64,000 bases of DNA from Eleginops maclovinus (GCF_036324505.1 NC_086368.1:7959016-8023015), one strand, 5' to 3'. Positions 12,971-25,220 are shown, counted from the first letter of the stretch. Notes: generated from the sequence alone by a model not told the origin. Program-made: numbers and translations.

Positions 12971-13943
12971 CTAACATCCAACAGGATCTCAGTGGCTAGA
13001 TTGGAAGAACTTCTAGTCCAACAATATAACCAAGACTTCTCAGAATTGGCCTACAATGAGAAAAGGGAATACTCATTTGAAGACAAGAAATTCCTGCAAA
13101 TTGCCAACAATTCTGTTGAAAAGAAAAATGGTCACCATGAAATATGACTCCCTTTCCGCAAAGACAACATCTGCCTACCCAACAACAGGAACATGGCAGA
13201 ACAAAGATCCTTCAGTCTCAGCCAAAGACTGAAAAGAGATGAATCCTTTCGAAATATTATCAGCTTCATTGACAACATCCTGGCAAAAAGACATGCCGAA
13301 AAGGTGCCAGAAGAACAGCTCCTCCGGAATAATGGGAGATTGTGGTATATTCCTCACCACGGAGTTTACCACAAGAGAAAAAGGACAATCCGGGTGGTCT
13401 TTGACTGTACTTCTTCTTACCAAGGTACCTCACTGAACTCGGAGCTGCTACAAGACCCAGACCTTACGAACACATTGCTTGGTGTCTTACTCAGATTTCG
13501 ACAGGAACCTGTGGCAGTGATGGGGGACAGAGAAGGAATGTTCCACCAAGTTAAAGTCCCTAAGGAAGATGTGGACTTACGATTCCTATGGTGGCCCGGT
13601 GGTGACACTTGTCAACCACTGGCAGAGTATCGAATGACTCTACACTTTTTCGGAGCCGTGTCATCACCAAGTTGCGCCAACTTCGCACTTACGGACTGCT
13701 GATGACAACAAAGGGAAATGTGAAATGGAAATACTCAACACCATACGCTTCAATTTCTATGTCACGACTGTCAAATTAGTCCCCAGCGAAAGACAGGCAA
13801 TCTCCCTGATTCAGCAACTGAAATCAATCTGTGCGACTGGAGGATTCAAATTAACTAAATGGTCCAGTAACTTACTGGTCCATTTAGTTAATGGACCAGC
13901 TGTTGAGAGATATGACCTGACAACACAGACACGACAGACCTGA
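12971..13943 (+). pseudogene. BEL/Pao reverse transcriptase, N-terminal half, inactive
   Basis: The frame continues directly from the protease with 'ISVARLEELLVQQYN', has a TGA at 13145-13147, then runs open to 13702. Recognisable blocks are 'MAEQR' (13193), 'LWYIPHHGVYH', 'RVVFDCTSSYQGTSLNSELL', the first catalytic-Asp block 'VMGDREGMFHQVKV' and 'FLWWPGGD'. A frameshift near 13690 moves the rest into the next frame ('TADDN'), reaching the catalytic YxDD box at 13758-13769. That box reads Y-V-T-T, so both metal-binding aspartates are lost. The remnant ends in an inverted duplication at 13851-13891. RNase H and integrase are absent. Confidence 0.85.
13851..13891. repeat. Perfect 41-bp palindrome with 1-nt centre
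   Basis: The 20 bp at 13851-13870 (TTAACTAAATGGTCCAGTAA) is followed by a single C (13871) and then by its exact reverse complement at 13872-13891. The left arm is coding sequence of the reverse transcriptase ('LTKWSSN'); the right arm has no counterpart in BEL proteins. It sits at the point where BEL homology ends, which suggests an inverted duplication made during the deletion. Confidence 0.95.
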
Positions 13944-14011
13944 AAAACCTGTTTCTGACGATTATGAAAGTGCATTTATGTTATGACTGCCTACCCTCAG
14001 AAAGACGCTTT

Positions 14012-14027
14012 AAGAAAACAAGGGGGA
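14012..14027 (+). other. Candidate polypurine tract
   Basis: The sequence AAGAAAACAAGGGGGA lies just before the LTR-like sequence of the BEL remnant, where the plus-strand primer of an LTR element is expected. Assignment is by position and composition only. Confidence 0.45.
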
Positions 14028-14563
14028 CTTTTTTTCCCTTTTGAATCATTTGATGAATTTTGAACTCTTTACTTTTTTGGACTCTTGACCAATGAAATCT
14101 CTAAACTATTTTTTGCGAAGGACTAAGAATGGACACTGTACAACCTTGAACTTGGTGATCCAAGGACTTTTGAGCTTATGGCTTATTTTTATATGTATAT
14201 GTGTGAATTGCCCTCTAGTGGTCATTTGGAGCCCAGAATGTTGAAGCCATTTTGCCTTTCTACCTGATTTATATGTATAATGACATTTTAATGAATGTTT
14301 GCATATGATGATCTGTTATTCATTACCATTGTTTTTGATTGATGCCGCATTCCGATGTTATGACGTCACAGAGGCATGGGTTTGGCCATTTAACAGGGGA
14401 CAGGTGGCAGGTGCGGAAATGAGTGGAAGGCAAACTTTTATTAAAAAGTTTAAAAGTGTTACGTTTCGTTAAAATTTTTTGTCAGTTTATCTTTTCTTTA
14501 AATAAAAGGCGATAACGGAGCTTCAGTGTGGATGAGCGTTGATTCTTCTGGTCACTCACTACA
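14028..14563 (+). repeat. Probable 3' LTR of the BEL remnant
   Basis: This non-coding stretch holds 'ccctctagtggtcatttg' (about 14210-14227), an AATAAA signal at 14501-14506 and the terminal segment 'gtcactcactaca', which resembles the 3' end of fish BEL LTRs as I know them and ends in CA. The left boundary is not certain: the first TG after the polypurine tract is at 14042. There is no second LTR to compare with. Confidence 0.55.
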
Positions 14564-14811
14564 CCACCTCAAGCAAGCATGACCAATCTTTGTTTAAATG
14601 ACTGTTTTATCAGATTTAGCACTTTTCAATCAGGTTTTCTAATGCCATACAAACTATAGACCCCTCACTAGTTATGGAGCTGTGTGTGGACCTGTATTCC
14701 TCCCCTGCTCTGTATTACCATGATATGCATTATTGCAGAAACATAATTGCAGGGCTGCACTTATCTCACGCTGTATCTCAGCATAAGCTTTTGCACACTA
14801 TCACACTGATG
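14564..14811. other. Non-coding, nothing recognised
   Basis: A short unassigned stretch between the BEL LTR candidate and the truncated miniature element H. Confidence 0.4.
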
Positions 14812-14987
14812 TTACATAAATAAACAAAGGGGTCCAGTCGTGGCGTTTCAGGCAAGGGGGGATTGTGTTGGAGAGAAAACTCCCTCTTGTATTAACTTTT
14901 GGATCTTAGCATTTGCTGACCAATCGCATGCAAAAAAACCTATAAAACACACTACACGAAGAAACGAGCATAGTAGGGCCTCCTTAA
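14812..14987 (+). mobile_element. TTAA-type miniature element, truncated copy H
   Basis: Only the right third of the element is recognisable: 'aaggggtccagtcgtggcg', 'ttcaggcaaggggggattg', 'gttggagagaaaactccctc', and the terminal TAGGGCC-TCC followed by TTAA (14984-14987). It overlaps in content with copy B, so B and H are separate copies and not one copy split by the BEL insertion. Confidence 0.55.
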
Positions 14988-17269
14988 CTAAAACAATTGA
15001 AAAGGGTTTGTGGTTGTGTTACGGCACAACAACTGTGATACTGTGAAGCAGATCTTCAACACACAAGTACCACAGTCCTTAATTAAACAGAAAGAAATGT
15101 GCTAACAATCACACACTGTTTACTTCAATCAGACAAGTTAAATTGTGCTACTCTTCACAGTGTAATTAAACTGTGCCTGGACTCACTGTAGAGTAGATTA
15201 GGACATCTGTTCATTCAGAGGTTGCTCATGGTGCAATATCTTACGATGAAATATCCATATGTTAGGGAAAACAGTGACATATAGCATACTCAATCACTGT
15301 TTTATAATATGCTTGCAGTATGTTGGATGTTCTCAAGTGGACGCTAGCATTGTTAGCTAATTGATGATGCATATCCTTGAGAACATTTGAAATTAGTTAA
15401 TGCACTTTATAATTTGGTGACATTTCACAGAACAACTGCTATTCAAACAGCAAAGTCATTATGGCATTCAGTGTGTGGGCCCTCATAACATTTAAATCCA
15501 ATAAACTCTGTTCATCTGTATTGTTCATCCATCTGGAGGTTTGAGTTGTCTCAACTCTCTTTATGTGTCTTATCTGCAGCACTATTCTTTCATGCAGACC
15601 TTGTTATCAAAGCCTCACACAATAGAAATAATGAATAGGATCTTTGGTACAGAATAATGCAAAGTTGGAGCATGCAAACAAATCTGTTGGCCTTAAATGG
15701 CCAACCCTTCAGTGTTTTGTGAGCATCGCAGAAAAATAAGACGACATATAGTACATCTATGTATAACTTAACAAAAGGCTAACCTATTGAGGAATAACAC
15801 CATGTATAATTCCATGTATGTATTCAAAAGGCACAAGATAACTGAATAATAGAAAACCTGGTGCTTCCTGGGTCGAGAGCAGGCTGTGGATGATGTGACC
15901 ACATGGTGAGCTTGTCTTCATCTGGCCCAGCAGGGGTGCCACTGGCCGTCCTTTCCATTCTCTACGCCCCTTGTCAGAGCACCACTTATCTGTTCACCCA
16001 GAGAAGTGTCTGGCTCCTGTCTAGGTTCATCCTCTTCGTCCCCTCACGCCATTCAGCAACATTCCTTTGTGAAGACCAGGACAGCCTAATACCTGTGCTA
16101 TTTTGTAATGCTCGGGAGCATCTTATCGCACACAGGCAAAAAAATCCCTGGCCTAGGAGGGGAGCAACTAGGCCAGTCTTATTGGGAAGGGGCTGAGACT
16201 GTGGTAACCAGTGGCAGGGAGAGAGTCTTATCTCAGTGTTAGCAGCCATGGCTCACCTCCCTGTGTCCCTCTCAACCCCATACAAGCCTCTCAGATTAAC
16301 AACACCCTTCTCTTCACCGCACCCCCCTGCACATGCCCCTGATTCACCTCCCTAGCTCCCTAACGCCCTTGAACAGACATCATTACTGTGATTATTACTG
16401 TTTATCAAGCTGATGAATACAGAACAAAGCACTGGCCTGTTTTTGTTCGGGAGAAGCTTTGTTCTGGTTTCTGTGTTATGTCGGTTCATGGCTTTGTCAG
16501 GAAGGTAACAAGGAGGCCTATCGCGTGCGTGTTAACAGTCCTTCAGGGGAAAATGCTTTCATTGGACACTGAGCAGGAAGGGGGATCATGTCGACACCCT
16601 TGATTTAGTAAAGCTTTCTGTTTTACCTTCATCCCTGCTGTGTGAGTCACTGTTTTCCTGAAGCTTCCTGTTTTCCGGTTTATCTTGTATTCCTCTGTGG
16701 ATTGGTCCATCATTAAACGTAAACACACACACACACACTTGTTTGTCTGTTGTTTTTTTGGTCTCCTGTATATTCATGCGCTTTGTTATGCTGTAAAGAA
16801 TTTCAAAATGACCCTGTTTCTTTAATGCACCTTATAAATAAATGTGGCTGGCCTTGAATTGACTTGATTTGCTTACAGCACCCACAACACTGTGCGCACA
16901 ATGGGAAAAATCCATTCTTCATTTTTGAGAAATCAGATTTGGGCTTTCATTACTCAATTATGCCTCACACAAATGTAACCTTAGGGTGGTTTGTCATCGG
17001 AATGAGCATTAGTCTAGCGACAGCATGATACACTCCGAAACATTGGATTTCCCTTGTCAGAATTACTAAAATATGCAATTATGTATTTATTGCTGAGGAG
17101 GAAAAAAGGTTAAAGATTTATATTCTTATGCAGTGTGTTTCCCTGATTCTTCAAAAGACTTTCGAGGCACATACAGTATACACATTAACACCAGAATGAT
17201 CATTCAGGGTTAGGGTACATCTTATTTATCAAATCTAGACTGAAAAATAATCAAAACTATTTGCCGCAA
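14988..17269. other. Non-coding DNA, no gene seen
   Basis: Frames of 60-97 codons at 15903-16249 on both strands share the same DNA and show no domain. A 14-bp AC run is at about 16723-16738. The segment 16825-16875 (ATAAATAAATGTGGCTGGCC, then TTGAATTGACTTGATTTG) resembles the AT-rich tail of a non-LTR retroposon, but no coding part accompanies it. Confidence 0.4.
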
Positions 17270-17880
17270 GGGGGTCAAAGCTTAACAATAAATGGGCTCT
17301 GGCCCCACCTTGCCCTAAAGGGCCGTTGAATATGTTCTTAGAAACAAACCTCGTAATCAACAAATACCAGGCTCTTTTTGTCGCTCTTTAAGGAAAGCAA
17401 AAAATATTTTGAACTTACACCAGGGCATCTGTTGATTTGGGAAGACAAGCAAGCATCTTAATTAAATTCAAAGTGGTTTATGCAGAGGCATTATTCAAAT
17501 CATACCGTCTGTGAAATTAAGTTAAAATGCATTTGAAACGTGAAGTCGAATATACTGGAAAGGGAGGAAAAAACGTTTAATTAAATCCCTACAGTCGTCA
17601 TTAGCATGCGAGCGTTTGACGCCCTGGTCACAGATTACATGTGATGTTCTAAAAGCTGACGAGCACTTTTATTCAAAAGTTATTAACTTTTTAAGCACCC
17701 AATTAAGTCTGCTGGATTGCAAGCTCACAACTTATAATCTTCTAGGACAACTTTGGCTTAGGATCATTGTCCCTCTGAAGTGTGGCCAATTAAGCCCTGT
17801 TGAGGCTGACAGAGGAAACATAGACCATGTAATGTCAATACGAATTCTTTCCCTTCTAAAGTTAAAGCACAACTATCCAT
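17270..17880. other. Candidate conserved non-coding element
   Basis: The stretch is non-repetitive and rich in TTAATTAA-like and ATTA-type homeodomain cores (for example 17457-17465, 17577-17585, 17700-17705), mixed with GC-balanced segments. This is the texture of developmental enhancers in vertebrate gene deserts. The 103-codon frame at 17616-17927 inside it has no domain and is taken as chance. The call is by impression only; it needs a multi-species alignment. Confidence 0.25.
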
Positions 17881-19165
17881 ACAGGAAAATATACCACCCA
17901 TCAGTGTATAGACAATCAAACAAATAGTAAAAGCAATTGTTTATATTTATTATATGCTTCATTGAGGCACAACAAATTGATGCATATCATACCTGAAACT
18001 GTAGAGGTTATTTCCACCAAGTATAATAAAACAGTGAGTAGAGTAAAAAGAAAATCCAGATTCACATCAAGAAAATAAATCTTGTTTTTGATTTACTTAG
18101 GCAGAACTAAATGCAATACCATCATAACCATCTGTACTTATCTTCCGACTACACTTTATTTCCCCACCTTTTTCAGAGCTTTTATATTCCTCTCCCCTGC
18201 ACCCAAACCTTTTTAGAAAACATAGAAAATCAATTTGTTGTTTATACTGTGCTGACTTATGGCAAAAGACTAATATTTGAAGTCTGATTTCATTCATCAT
18301 CCACAAAGCATTGGGTGTACTTTTCAAAGAAAAATGGAACAAGGTATTTCTCAAACACAGGTTTTATCATCATTCTCTCAGAAACAAAGTGTTAAATATC
18401 AGGGACACTGTATTCCGCAATACTCTTGGCTTACATAACACAAGCGTGACACTGTACGTTCATACATGCAAGGTTAGTTTACATTTCTTCCAAACACTGT
18501 GTGTGACATGTGCACACACCGCAGCATTTTCCAGAGGTCAGTCTCGCTATTTGTCAACTCATTGGAATTCTGTGAGCCAGTTAGGAGAGGAAGCTCATGG
18601 CGTGAAATTGTCATTGCGGTGACTGTGGGGGACTTGAGGGACGTGGGTCAGTTGACAACCAAATGACAGGCTAGTCCAATCCTTGGCTGCCTCCCAGGGC
18701 GTGTGTCTCAGTGGCACACACTTCCCTGCCAGGAGACAATATAACACAGCAATCCTAAGCTGTTGTGGCTTATGTTGGGATCCATCCAGCAGCCTGTTGT
18801 GACATCTTTCTCAACTTTTAACCCGGTCACAGTCACTTGCCTAAGAAAAGCCCTGACATTGTTAGCACTTATGGATTGATAAAGACAGCTCTACAACTGG
18901 CTTGTTGAATGGACTTCCAAGCCACTCTGAGCCTGTGTACAATTCAGACAAGTCACAATGTATTAATCTTAAACATGGAGTTCAAAAGAACCCATTGACC
19001 AATAAAACCCCCGTGCTTTTAACCCTACACACATCTCATCCAATGACTGCCGATTCACAGGAAACAAGACCTTCCTTGTAATTTGCAACAAAAACATAAA
19101 CCCAACCTAGGTATCAATATTCCCATCATCTAGAAATGTGTCCGAGGCAGAGTTGAATGTATCCT
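17881..19165. other. Non-coding DNA, no gene seen
   Basis: Short frames without domains (for example 18097-18354 minus and 18311-18622 plus, which overlap each other). No repeat boundary could be drawn. Confidence 0.45.
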
Positions 19166-19525
19166 CAAAATCTGCCGGGACTCCCCACCCTACCACCCAG
19201 CCACCCAGCCACTGTTGTTATTTTTTCCATTTGCCTCAGCAATAGTAACCGGAACCCCAAACACACCATCCAAGAACGTATTTTTCAAACAATCACGCAA
19301 TGCAGACGTTTATTTCTCCCTCCTGAACTTTTCCACACATCCCAACTCAACACAGCAACAGAACCACACAAAAATAAACAACACAATACTCAAACACTTT
19401 CCGACCCTTACAGCGCTACCTCAAGACAAATTCAACACAGAATAGAATCACATCACTTGGACCAGAACTACAGCCCAACACATTTTCAGGAGCTGGTGCA
19501 ATTAACTGCAACTCCATGATTAATT
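19166..19525. other. Strand-asymmetric, G-poor C/A-rich segment
   Basis: The plus strand is rich in C and A and poor in G over about 360 bp. Because of this, two overlapping frames stay open (120 codons at 19157-19519 and 76 codons at 19215-19445). Both predicted peptides are rich in Thr, Gln, His, Asn and Pro, with no domain. I read the open frames as a by-product of composition, not as a gene. Confidence 0.5.
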
Positions 19526-22500
19526 ACTGCTCTCTATACACAACAACCCACAGATGGGTAGGCCAGGGCAATTTATTCCTAACCTGGAAAACTCAAATTT
19601 CAACCATAATCCAAGCCTAACCCTAACCCTCACCCTGACGCTATTCAATTTGAAATCACAGATCGTGGAATAAGACAAAATAAGATGGTTTAAAGAGAGA
19701 ATATTGTACTTGCTTATCCTTTATGCTGTCTTTTTTTCTGGCTGAATTCCAAGCCATTTAAGGTTACTGACTGGTCTGAAGCAATGTTTTTTTGTGTGGG
19801 AAGAATAAACCCATTTCAGATATATAGGATTTCATTGAAGCTACAGAATGGTGTTCACAACTTCTGTGCAGTTCTACTTTCTTCACCCCACAACTCCCAC
19901 TTGATTTAAAGTAACATGTGTTAGGTTAAAAGACCCCGGGCCAAAAAGACACTTAAATCCCCCATAAGCTACAGCGGCACCCAGGCCTGACAGCAAAGCT
20001 GACGTGAAACTGAATAGCTCTCACCCAAGCCCTTGGTTTGACAAAACTATATTTGCTTTTAATCTTCTTATTGAGTTCAACGCTGGCCTTTTAAAGACCA
20101 ATTGAAAAAATGTAAATCACATACAAATGAGGAGTAATTCTAAATTCCTCAAACCACATGTCCCTCAGTGACTATATCCAATTTTCAGAGTTATATTATC
20201 AGACTTGAGGAAGTGGTCAGCACACTAGAAAGGAGCTAATATCTACTGGACCAGCTACTCTGCCAGGGCTGCAGCTTGAATCATACAACGCTCTGTTAGC
20301 CCATTTACATGGATAGACTGGAGCTAATTTTAAATAAAGTCTAATTACAGACATGCTTTTGAAACGAAAAGAAACATAAGCTGGTGCTACCATCTAGCAG
20401 CAATTATTCTGTGGCATTATGCGTCTTAGAAAATGGAGCGAAACAGACTGCATCACATTAATCTTTCTTTTAAATGTCCATTTAAGGTCAAAGTTTACGG
20501 GTCATATATTAATATTTCCTCTCTTTGAAATGTTATCTTGTACGTTGTGCGACTGTGAATCAATGATTTCAAAGTATGAGCATGTCCTCCATCATAAAGC
20601 ACTGTTGAGGGATAATCCAGCCTCCTGCCAAGAACCAACCAAATTAAATATTGAACCACTGAAATACGAATAGTTCAAATGTATATGATTTATGTAACAC
20701 AATCTGCTCACTGAAACACAGATGACTGATTAAGCTTTTATCTTTACCAGTTGTGATTATTCTCATTGTGGTAGTGAAACATTTCTATGGGATTGAAAGA
20801 GAGCGGTAACAGATGAGGTTTTTTGAATGAGTGTGCCAGTTGTGCAGTACGGAAGAAAAGTGCAGTTTTGATTATATTTTGGCATTTGATTCATAGTTTT
20901 TTAAATCCAAGTTCATTTAAATGTTCTGACCTTCCACCTAGAGGTTGTTTGTTTTAAAACATGTCAGTCCTTTGGCTCAATGAGGCCAAATGTAGGTGTG
21001 CTATTGTTATCCTTTGCTCTTGCACAGTAAAAGTCTTTTCACCTCAAGGCTTTTAAAAAGTTATGGGCTGGGCAGAAAAGTATTGACGTCTTTAAACCAC
21101 TAGATAAAGCGCCAGACATATGATCCGTGCTAGGGAAGTGCATTTATGTGTACTTACGGTAATGGTGTCTGTAATTGAGATGGTTATTAACAGCTAGATC
21201 AATCTTTCAAAGTGCTGGACTTTTGGAGCATGAGACATTCTGTATTCTTGTCAACAATTGTCCTCATTACGAATATGGCTCAGTGTTAATACGGACATGT
21301 ATTAAACTGACACATACTGAAGTGTTAAGAAGAATTGTGTTATTGTGATTACCCCTGCTTAAGAACACCTTCCATCACCTTTCGATGGACTGACCCATCA
21401 AATCTTAAAATACATATAAATGCATTTACGTCAGTGTTAAGTGCTGCCACTCATGCCATGCTGAGTACTTAAAGGCTACATACTATTCGTCTTTGATTAT
21501 ATGTCATTTTGTAAACATGGTTGTTCCTCCCTTTGGGGTTTTGAAACACTTCCCACTGTGATGGCAGCCAGAGCTGGAGCTTTATGTATTGACGCGAAAA
21601 ATAAACCGTGACCTCTGTCAAAAGGAAAGGTCAGAATCCCAAATGCTCTTTCCCAAAAGGCGTCCTGTCAGCCGCTCTCACAAACAGCATTTACCCAGCT
21701 TGGTGGCACTCCTGCATAAATCCCACCAGCAATTTTCACCATCTAAATGAACTGTCATTCTCTTGTCATAGTTAACTCTAACTGATTCTCAGCCGCTAAT
21801 CTCCTTAGCAGATATCCCAAAAGGACACGTTGATAAAAGACGAAAATCTCGTGGAAACATTTCATAACAAACTCACATTAAGGTCGTTTGACAGTCATTG
21901 TAGTTCATCTCTGAAGGGTTAAGGCTCATGCTCAGTAATGGTATTCATCATTCTGCACAGTGTTTAATGGACATGTTGACATAATCTGCATTAACCAGGG
22001 ATTTTAAATGTAGTTAAGTGCTGGACAGTGACTGCCATATTCCTGCTGCATTCAACCGTCAATCAACTTTAATGCGCTGGGCTGCTCTGCTATGTTGCTC
22101 CTTACTAACTTGCTTAACAGTTTAAAATGTCCAATTACACAGTTGGATGACCATTATGACTACATAGGCTCGAGACCGGACTAAGCTATTGAAATTGCAG
22201 TGTGGAATAATCTGAAATCCAAATGGTATGCAAATGATGATAAATATTAAGACAAAGAGAGCGATGCTGATTTGCTTGTAGCTCTGAGCTCTTCCTTCAA
22301 TTCCCTGCTAAATACTGAATATATTAACTGTAAGGCATAACACCCCTCTGAGGATTTAGTACATTTGCACTGCATATGAAAACAAAACTTTTCTTTCATT
22401 TTTTCTTGTCTGTCACAATCACTCAAATTCTCCAAGCTTATTTTCCTCGCCACATCCTGTCAGGAGTCTATTCATCAAGTCCACATCTGTGCCATGTGTG

Positions 22501-23278
22501 ATTGATGCATGTGTTTGATGGCAGCCAGCTGAAAAATACCTCAGAAGAAAGTGAGGATGCTCTTCAACAGACTGATTTTTTCGTCCTCTCGACGTTTTGC
22601 TTGCAGAAGCACTCTCGCACGATCTCTCACGGCAGAATCAGTCACATCAGAGCAGCCTCTCCCTGGTGATGTCTCTGTAAATAATATCATTGCACGCAGG
22701 TAAACAACAGCCCTTCCCTTGCACCGACCACATTATTCCCTCTGTAAACTGATTTCCATTTCGCATTGCTTCAGATGACCGATTCTTGTCTTCAAGTTCC
22801 AGTTGGCCTGCATGTTTTTGCTGCATGATAAATCTGCAAACAGGGGGGAACTAAAATTCAACACACAGAGAAAACAAACCAAGCTACACAAACATTTAAA
22901 TAAGACTTTTCCTGCCCAAATTTTCCGAAGCAAAATAGTTGCTTAGGAACATAATTCTCATGAGATAAGGTTGCCTCCTCCTGCGATGTATTCCAGTAAT
23001 TCATTTTGGACTCTGTTTGAAGAGGTTCATTCTAGGCAAGCTCTTTGAAGCTGTGTTTTATTCTGTTGAAAGAGGTCATCCTGTCCCAGGCCCCCTAACA
23101 CCTGTGAATCACAAAATGTAGATATTGAAAGCCTAAATCTTACGGTCCGTCCTATAGAGATGTCTGGAGTTGGTTACGCCTGGTGCAGGTGCAGATAAGA
23201 TGCAATAACAGGTGCAATAAATATGCTTTTTACAGCTTCACAGCACAAAATGATCCCAAAACATCTCTGCTGCTGGTT
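19526..23278. other. Non-coding DNA, no gene seen
   Basis: No open frame above 84 codons and no recognisable domain. A short telomere-like stretch, CCTAACCCTAACCCTCACCC, is at 19616-19635. The parts at 21560-21800 and 22010-22240 are non-repetitive and GC-balanced and could include conserved non-coding sequence, which cannot be tested here. Confidence 0.4.
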
Positions 23279-23360
23279 TGATTGGGCTGTTTATCAATAC
23301 CAATGACACAATGATTGCTCTGCTGGTAACTGAGGTCCTTGGCTTTCAAAACTCACTTTC
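23279..23360 (+). repeat. Unclassified duplicated sequence, copy 1
   Basis: About 82 bp that recurs in the same orientation at 41114-41198. Shared blocks include ATCAATACCAATGAC (23293-23307) followed by CA, TGATT, and GGCTTTCAAAACTCA (23341-23355) followed by TTTC. The copies differ by scattered substitutions and a few gaps. No terminal repeats or coding content are seen, so it may be an old dispersed repeat or a duplicated non-coding element. Confidence 0.7.
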
Positions 23361-25220
23361 CCAGCATTTGCCAAAACTTGCTTTCGAGCCTGTTTTCAAA
23401 AGAAATGTCAAAGCCAACCCATCTCTGCTTTAATTGACATTGCAACAAGCAGACATTTATTTTTTATTTCTGCTTTAATTAGCCCCCTTTTTTCATCTCA
23501 GTTGAGAAAATGTTACTTTATTTTGTGCCAATTATTGTAATGGTTGCCAAAAACCTACCAATGTTGTTGGTCTTCCTCGTCCTAGACATAAAGTGACAAT
23601 CTATATATATATCTTTAAACAGCATGTCATATTATTCCACTTTCTAACGCTTTACATGTACCTCCCACCTAAGAAAGAAGGAGTTGGATGTTTGTTTGCC
23701 ATCATTTGTGTCTTGGAGCAGCTCCTCTAATACTTTGTATCAAATGACATTGGAGCACAGACATGTCCTATTAGAGGGTGATACAAGTGTTCCTCAATTA
23801 AGGATCTCATTAGAGGCATTTGATAAGCCTCCCTCTCCCTGGGGTATATCAAGAAACTCGCTAATTCCCAAGCTTCAATAAAGTGCCCGACATTGCCTGC
23901 CCCCCAGAGACTGACAGATCTGACGGTTGTTTGGATATCTGGGGAAATTAGTCTGTGCAGACATGACATGTTTTGTACTGTGGTACACATTCCTACACAT
24001 GGTAGTATACATAGTTGCATATAAGTATTTCTTTACTCATTTTATTGAGTCCTAAACTGTCCAACAGCCACATCTTACATCATATTCATATTCATTTATA
24101 TTAGTTATACAATGAGTGTCAAATTAAGTCTATAGTGTTGGGATATATTCCGTTGCAATTGAAAGTTACCTTAACCTTTAGTTTTGCATTCCCACAATAT
24201 CAAATCCAATGAAAACATAAGATATACGAGTATATTATTAAGTTGTACTATGTAACATAAAAAACTATGTTTCCTTTAAAGTGAAGTCCTTGTCCTCTGA
24301 TTGGCTGCCTTTCATTAAGCATACAGTATTCAGTTGCCTATACACTAACAATGAAACACATGAGCACGCACTAAGGTTAAGAAATGCAAAGATTTAATCT
24401 GAGCTGACAAAAAAGGCTTTGTTTTAGTTTAATACATACTGTTAAGCTCAGAGACAGTATTTTATGAACATAAAAGTTCACATCCTGAATTAAAAAATGA
24501 ACAAATGAACCAAAGAAAGTGCAAACCATAAACCAAATTCAGGCAGTAGGTGTATAAACTTAACGTATTAGCCTACAGAACAGAACAGCTTACAAAGAGG
24601 AACAACATGTGCTCCTCGTACAGCAAATATAATTTTCTCTTTTAGTTTTGTTGCAGTAATCTGACTCTTTTTATTGTAATTGTAAGGGAATACAGTTACC
24701 TTTGTTTTAAATTGTGATTACTTTATCCTGTTACATGTATTCCGTTGCTCCCCAAGTCTGACTATATCATCTTTATTTCCAGCAGCATTTCAACGCACAA
24801 ATAATCCAGAACGATAATCCCTTTTGAATCCATACATTTTCCATTTAACCATACATCCCTCCTGAGTGTGTCTGGAGTGTGCGGTTGAACTGGTTTAGCT
24901 TCCCCCAAAAATAATCCAACCCCTTCCTCATAAACGGACATATTATAGCAAATAGTAGATCAAGGGGTGTCAACAAATATATTCAGGCGAGTAGATAAAT
25001 ATTCAACACACAACATTTGTAGGCCATGTATACAAAAAAAACAAGAAGTGTTAAACAATTAAAAGAAAAACCAAACGTTTATAATAAACTCAGTTAATGA
25101 GTCATTTATAATACAGCTTAAAGTGTTTACACCCATAATTTATCTTCATAAAGCATATAGCTAGGTTTTAAACACCTTTCATATTTAAACACTTAGAAAA
25201 CTATTTTATCATACCTTATT
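23361..25220. other. Non-coding DNA, no gene seen
   Basis: Short frames at 23684-24020 on both strands overlap and show no domain. A (TA)n-like run is at about 23602-23612. Nothing else could be delimited. Confidence 0.45.

Larger units (their letters stand above)
10614..14563 (+). mobile_element. Decayed BEL/Pao LTR retrotransposon
   Basis: The order of recognisable parts is that of a BEL/Pao element: gag with a coiled-coil N-terminus, the gag domain known as DUF1759, CCHC zinc knuckles, an aspartic protease of the DUF1758 type, the N-terminal half of reverse transcriptase, then an LTR-like sequence. RNase H, integrase and any env are missing; the coding remnant breaks off at about 13940 and LTR-like sequence follows within 100 bp. 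A full BEL element is usually 6-8 kb with ~0.4-0.6 kb LTRs, so roughly half is lost. Stops and frameshifts are frequent, so this is an old, dead copy. No 5' LTR or target-site duplication was found. Confidence 0.85.

Noticed and set aside
9905..14987. Idea that the BEL element inserted into one miniature element, splitting it into B and H
   Set aside because: B and H overlap in content (both contain the 'gtccaatggagg/gtccagtcgtgg' segment and the following part), so they are separate copies.
17616..17927. 103-codon plus-strand frame
   Set aside because: No domain, and the DNA reads more like regulatory or neutral sequence; the frame starts at a non-standard position.
19616..19635. Telomere-like CCTAACCCTAACCC
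   Set aside because: Only two exact CCCTAA-type units with degenerate flanks; too short to call an interstitial telomeric repeat.
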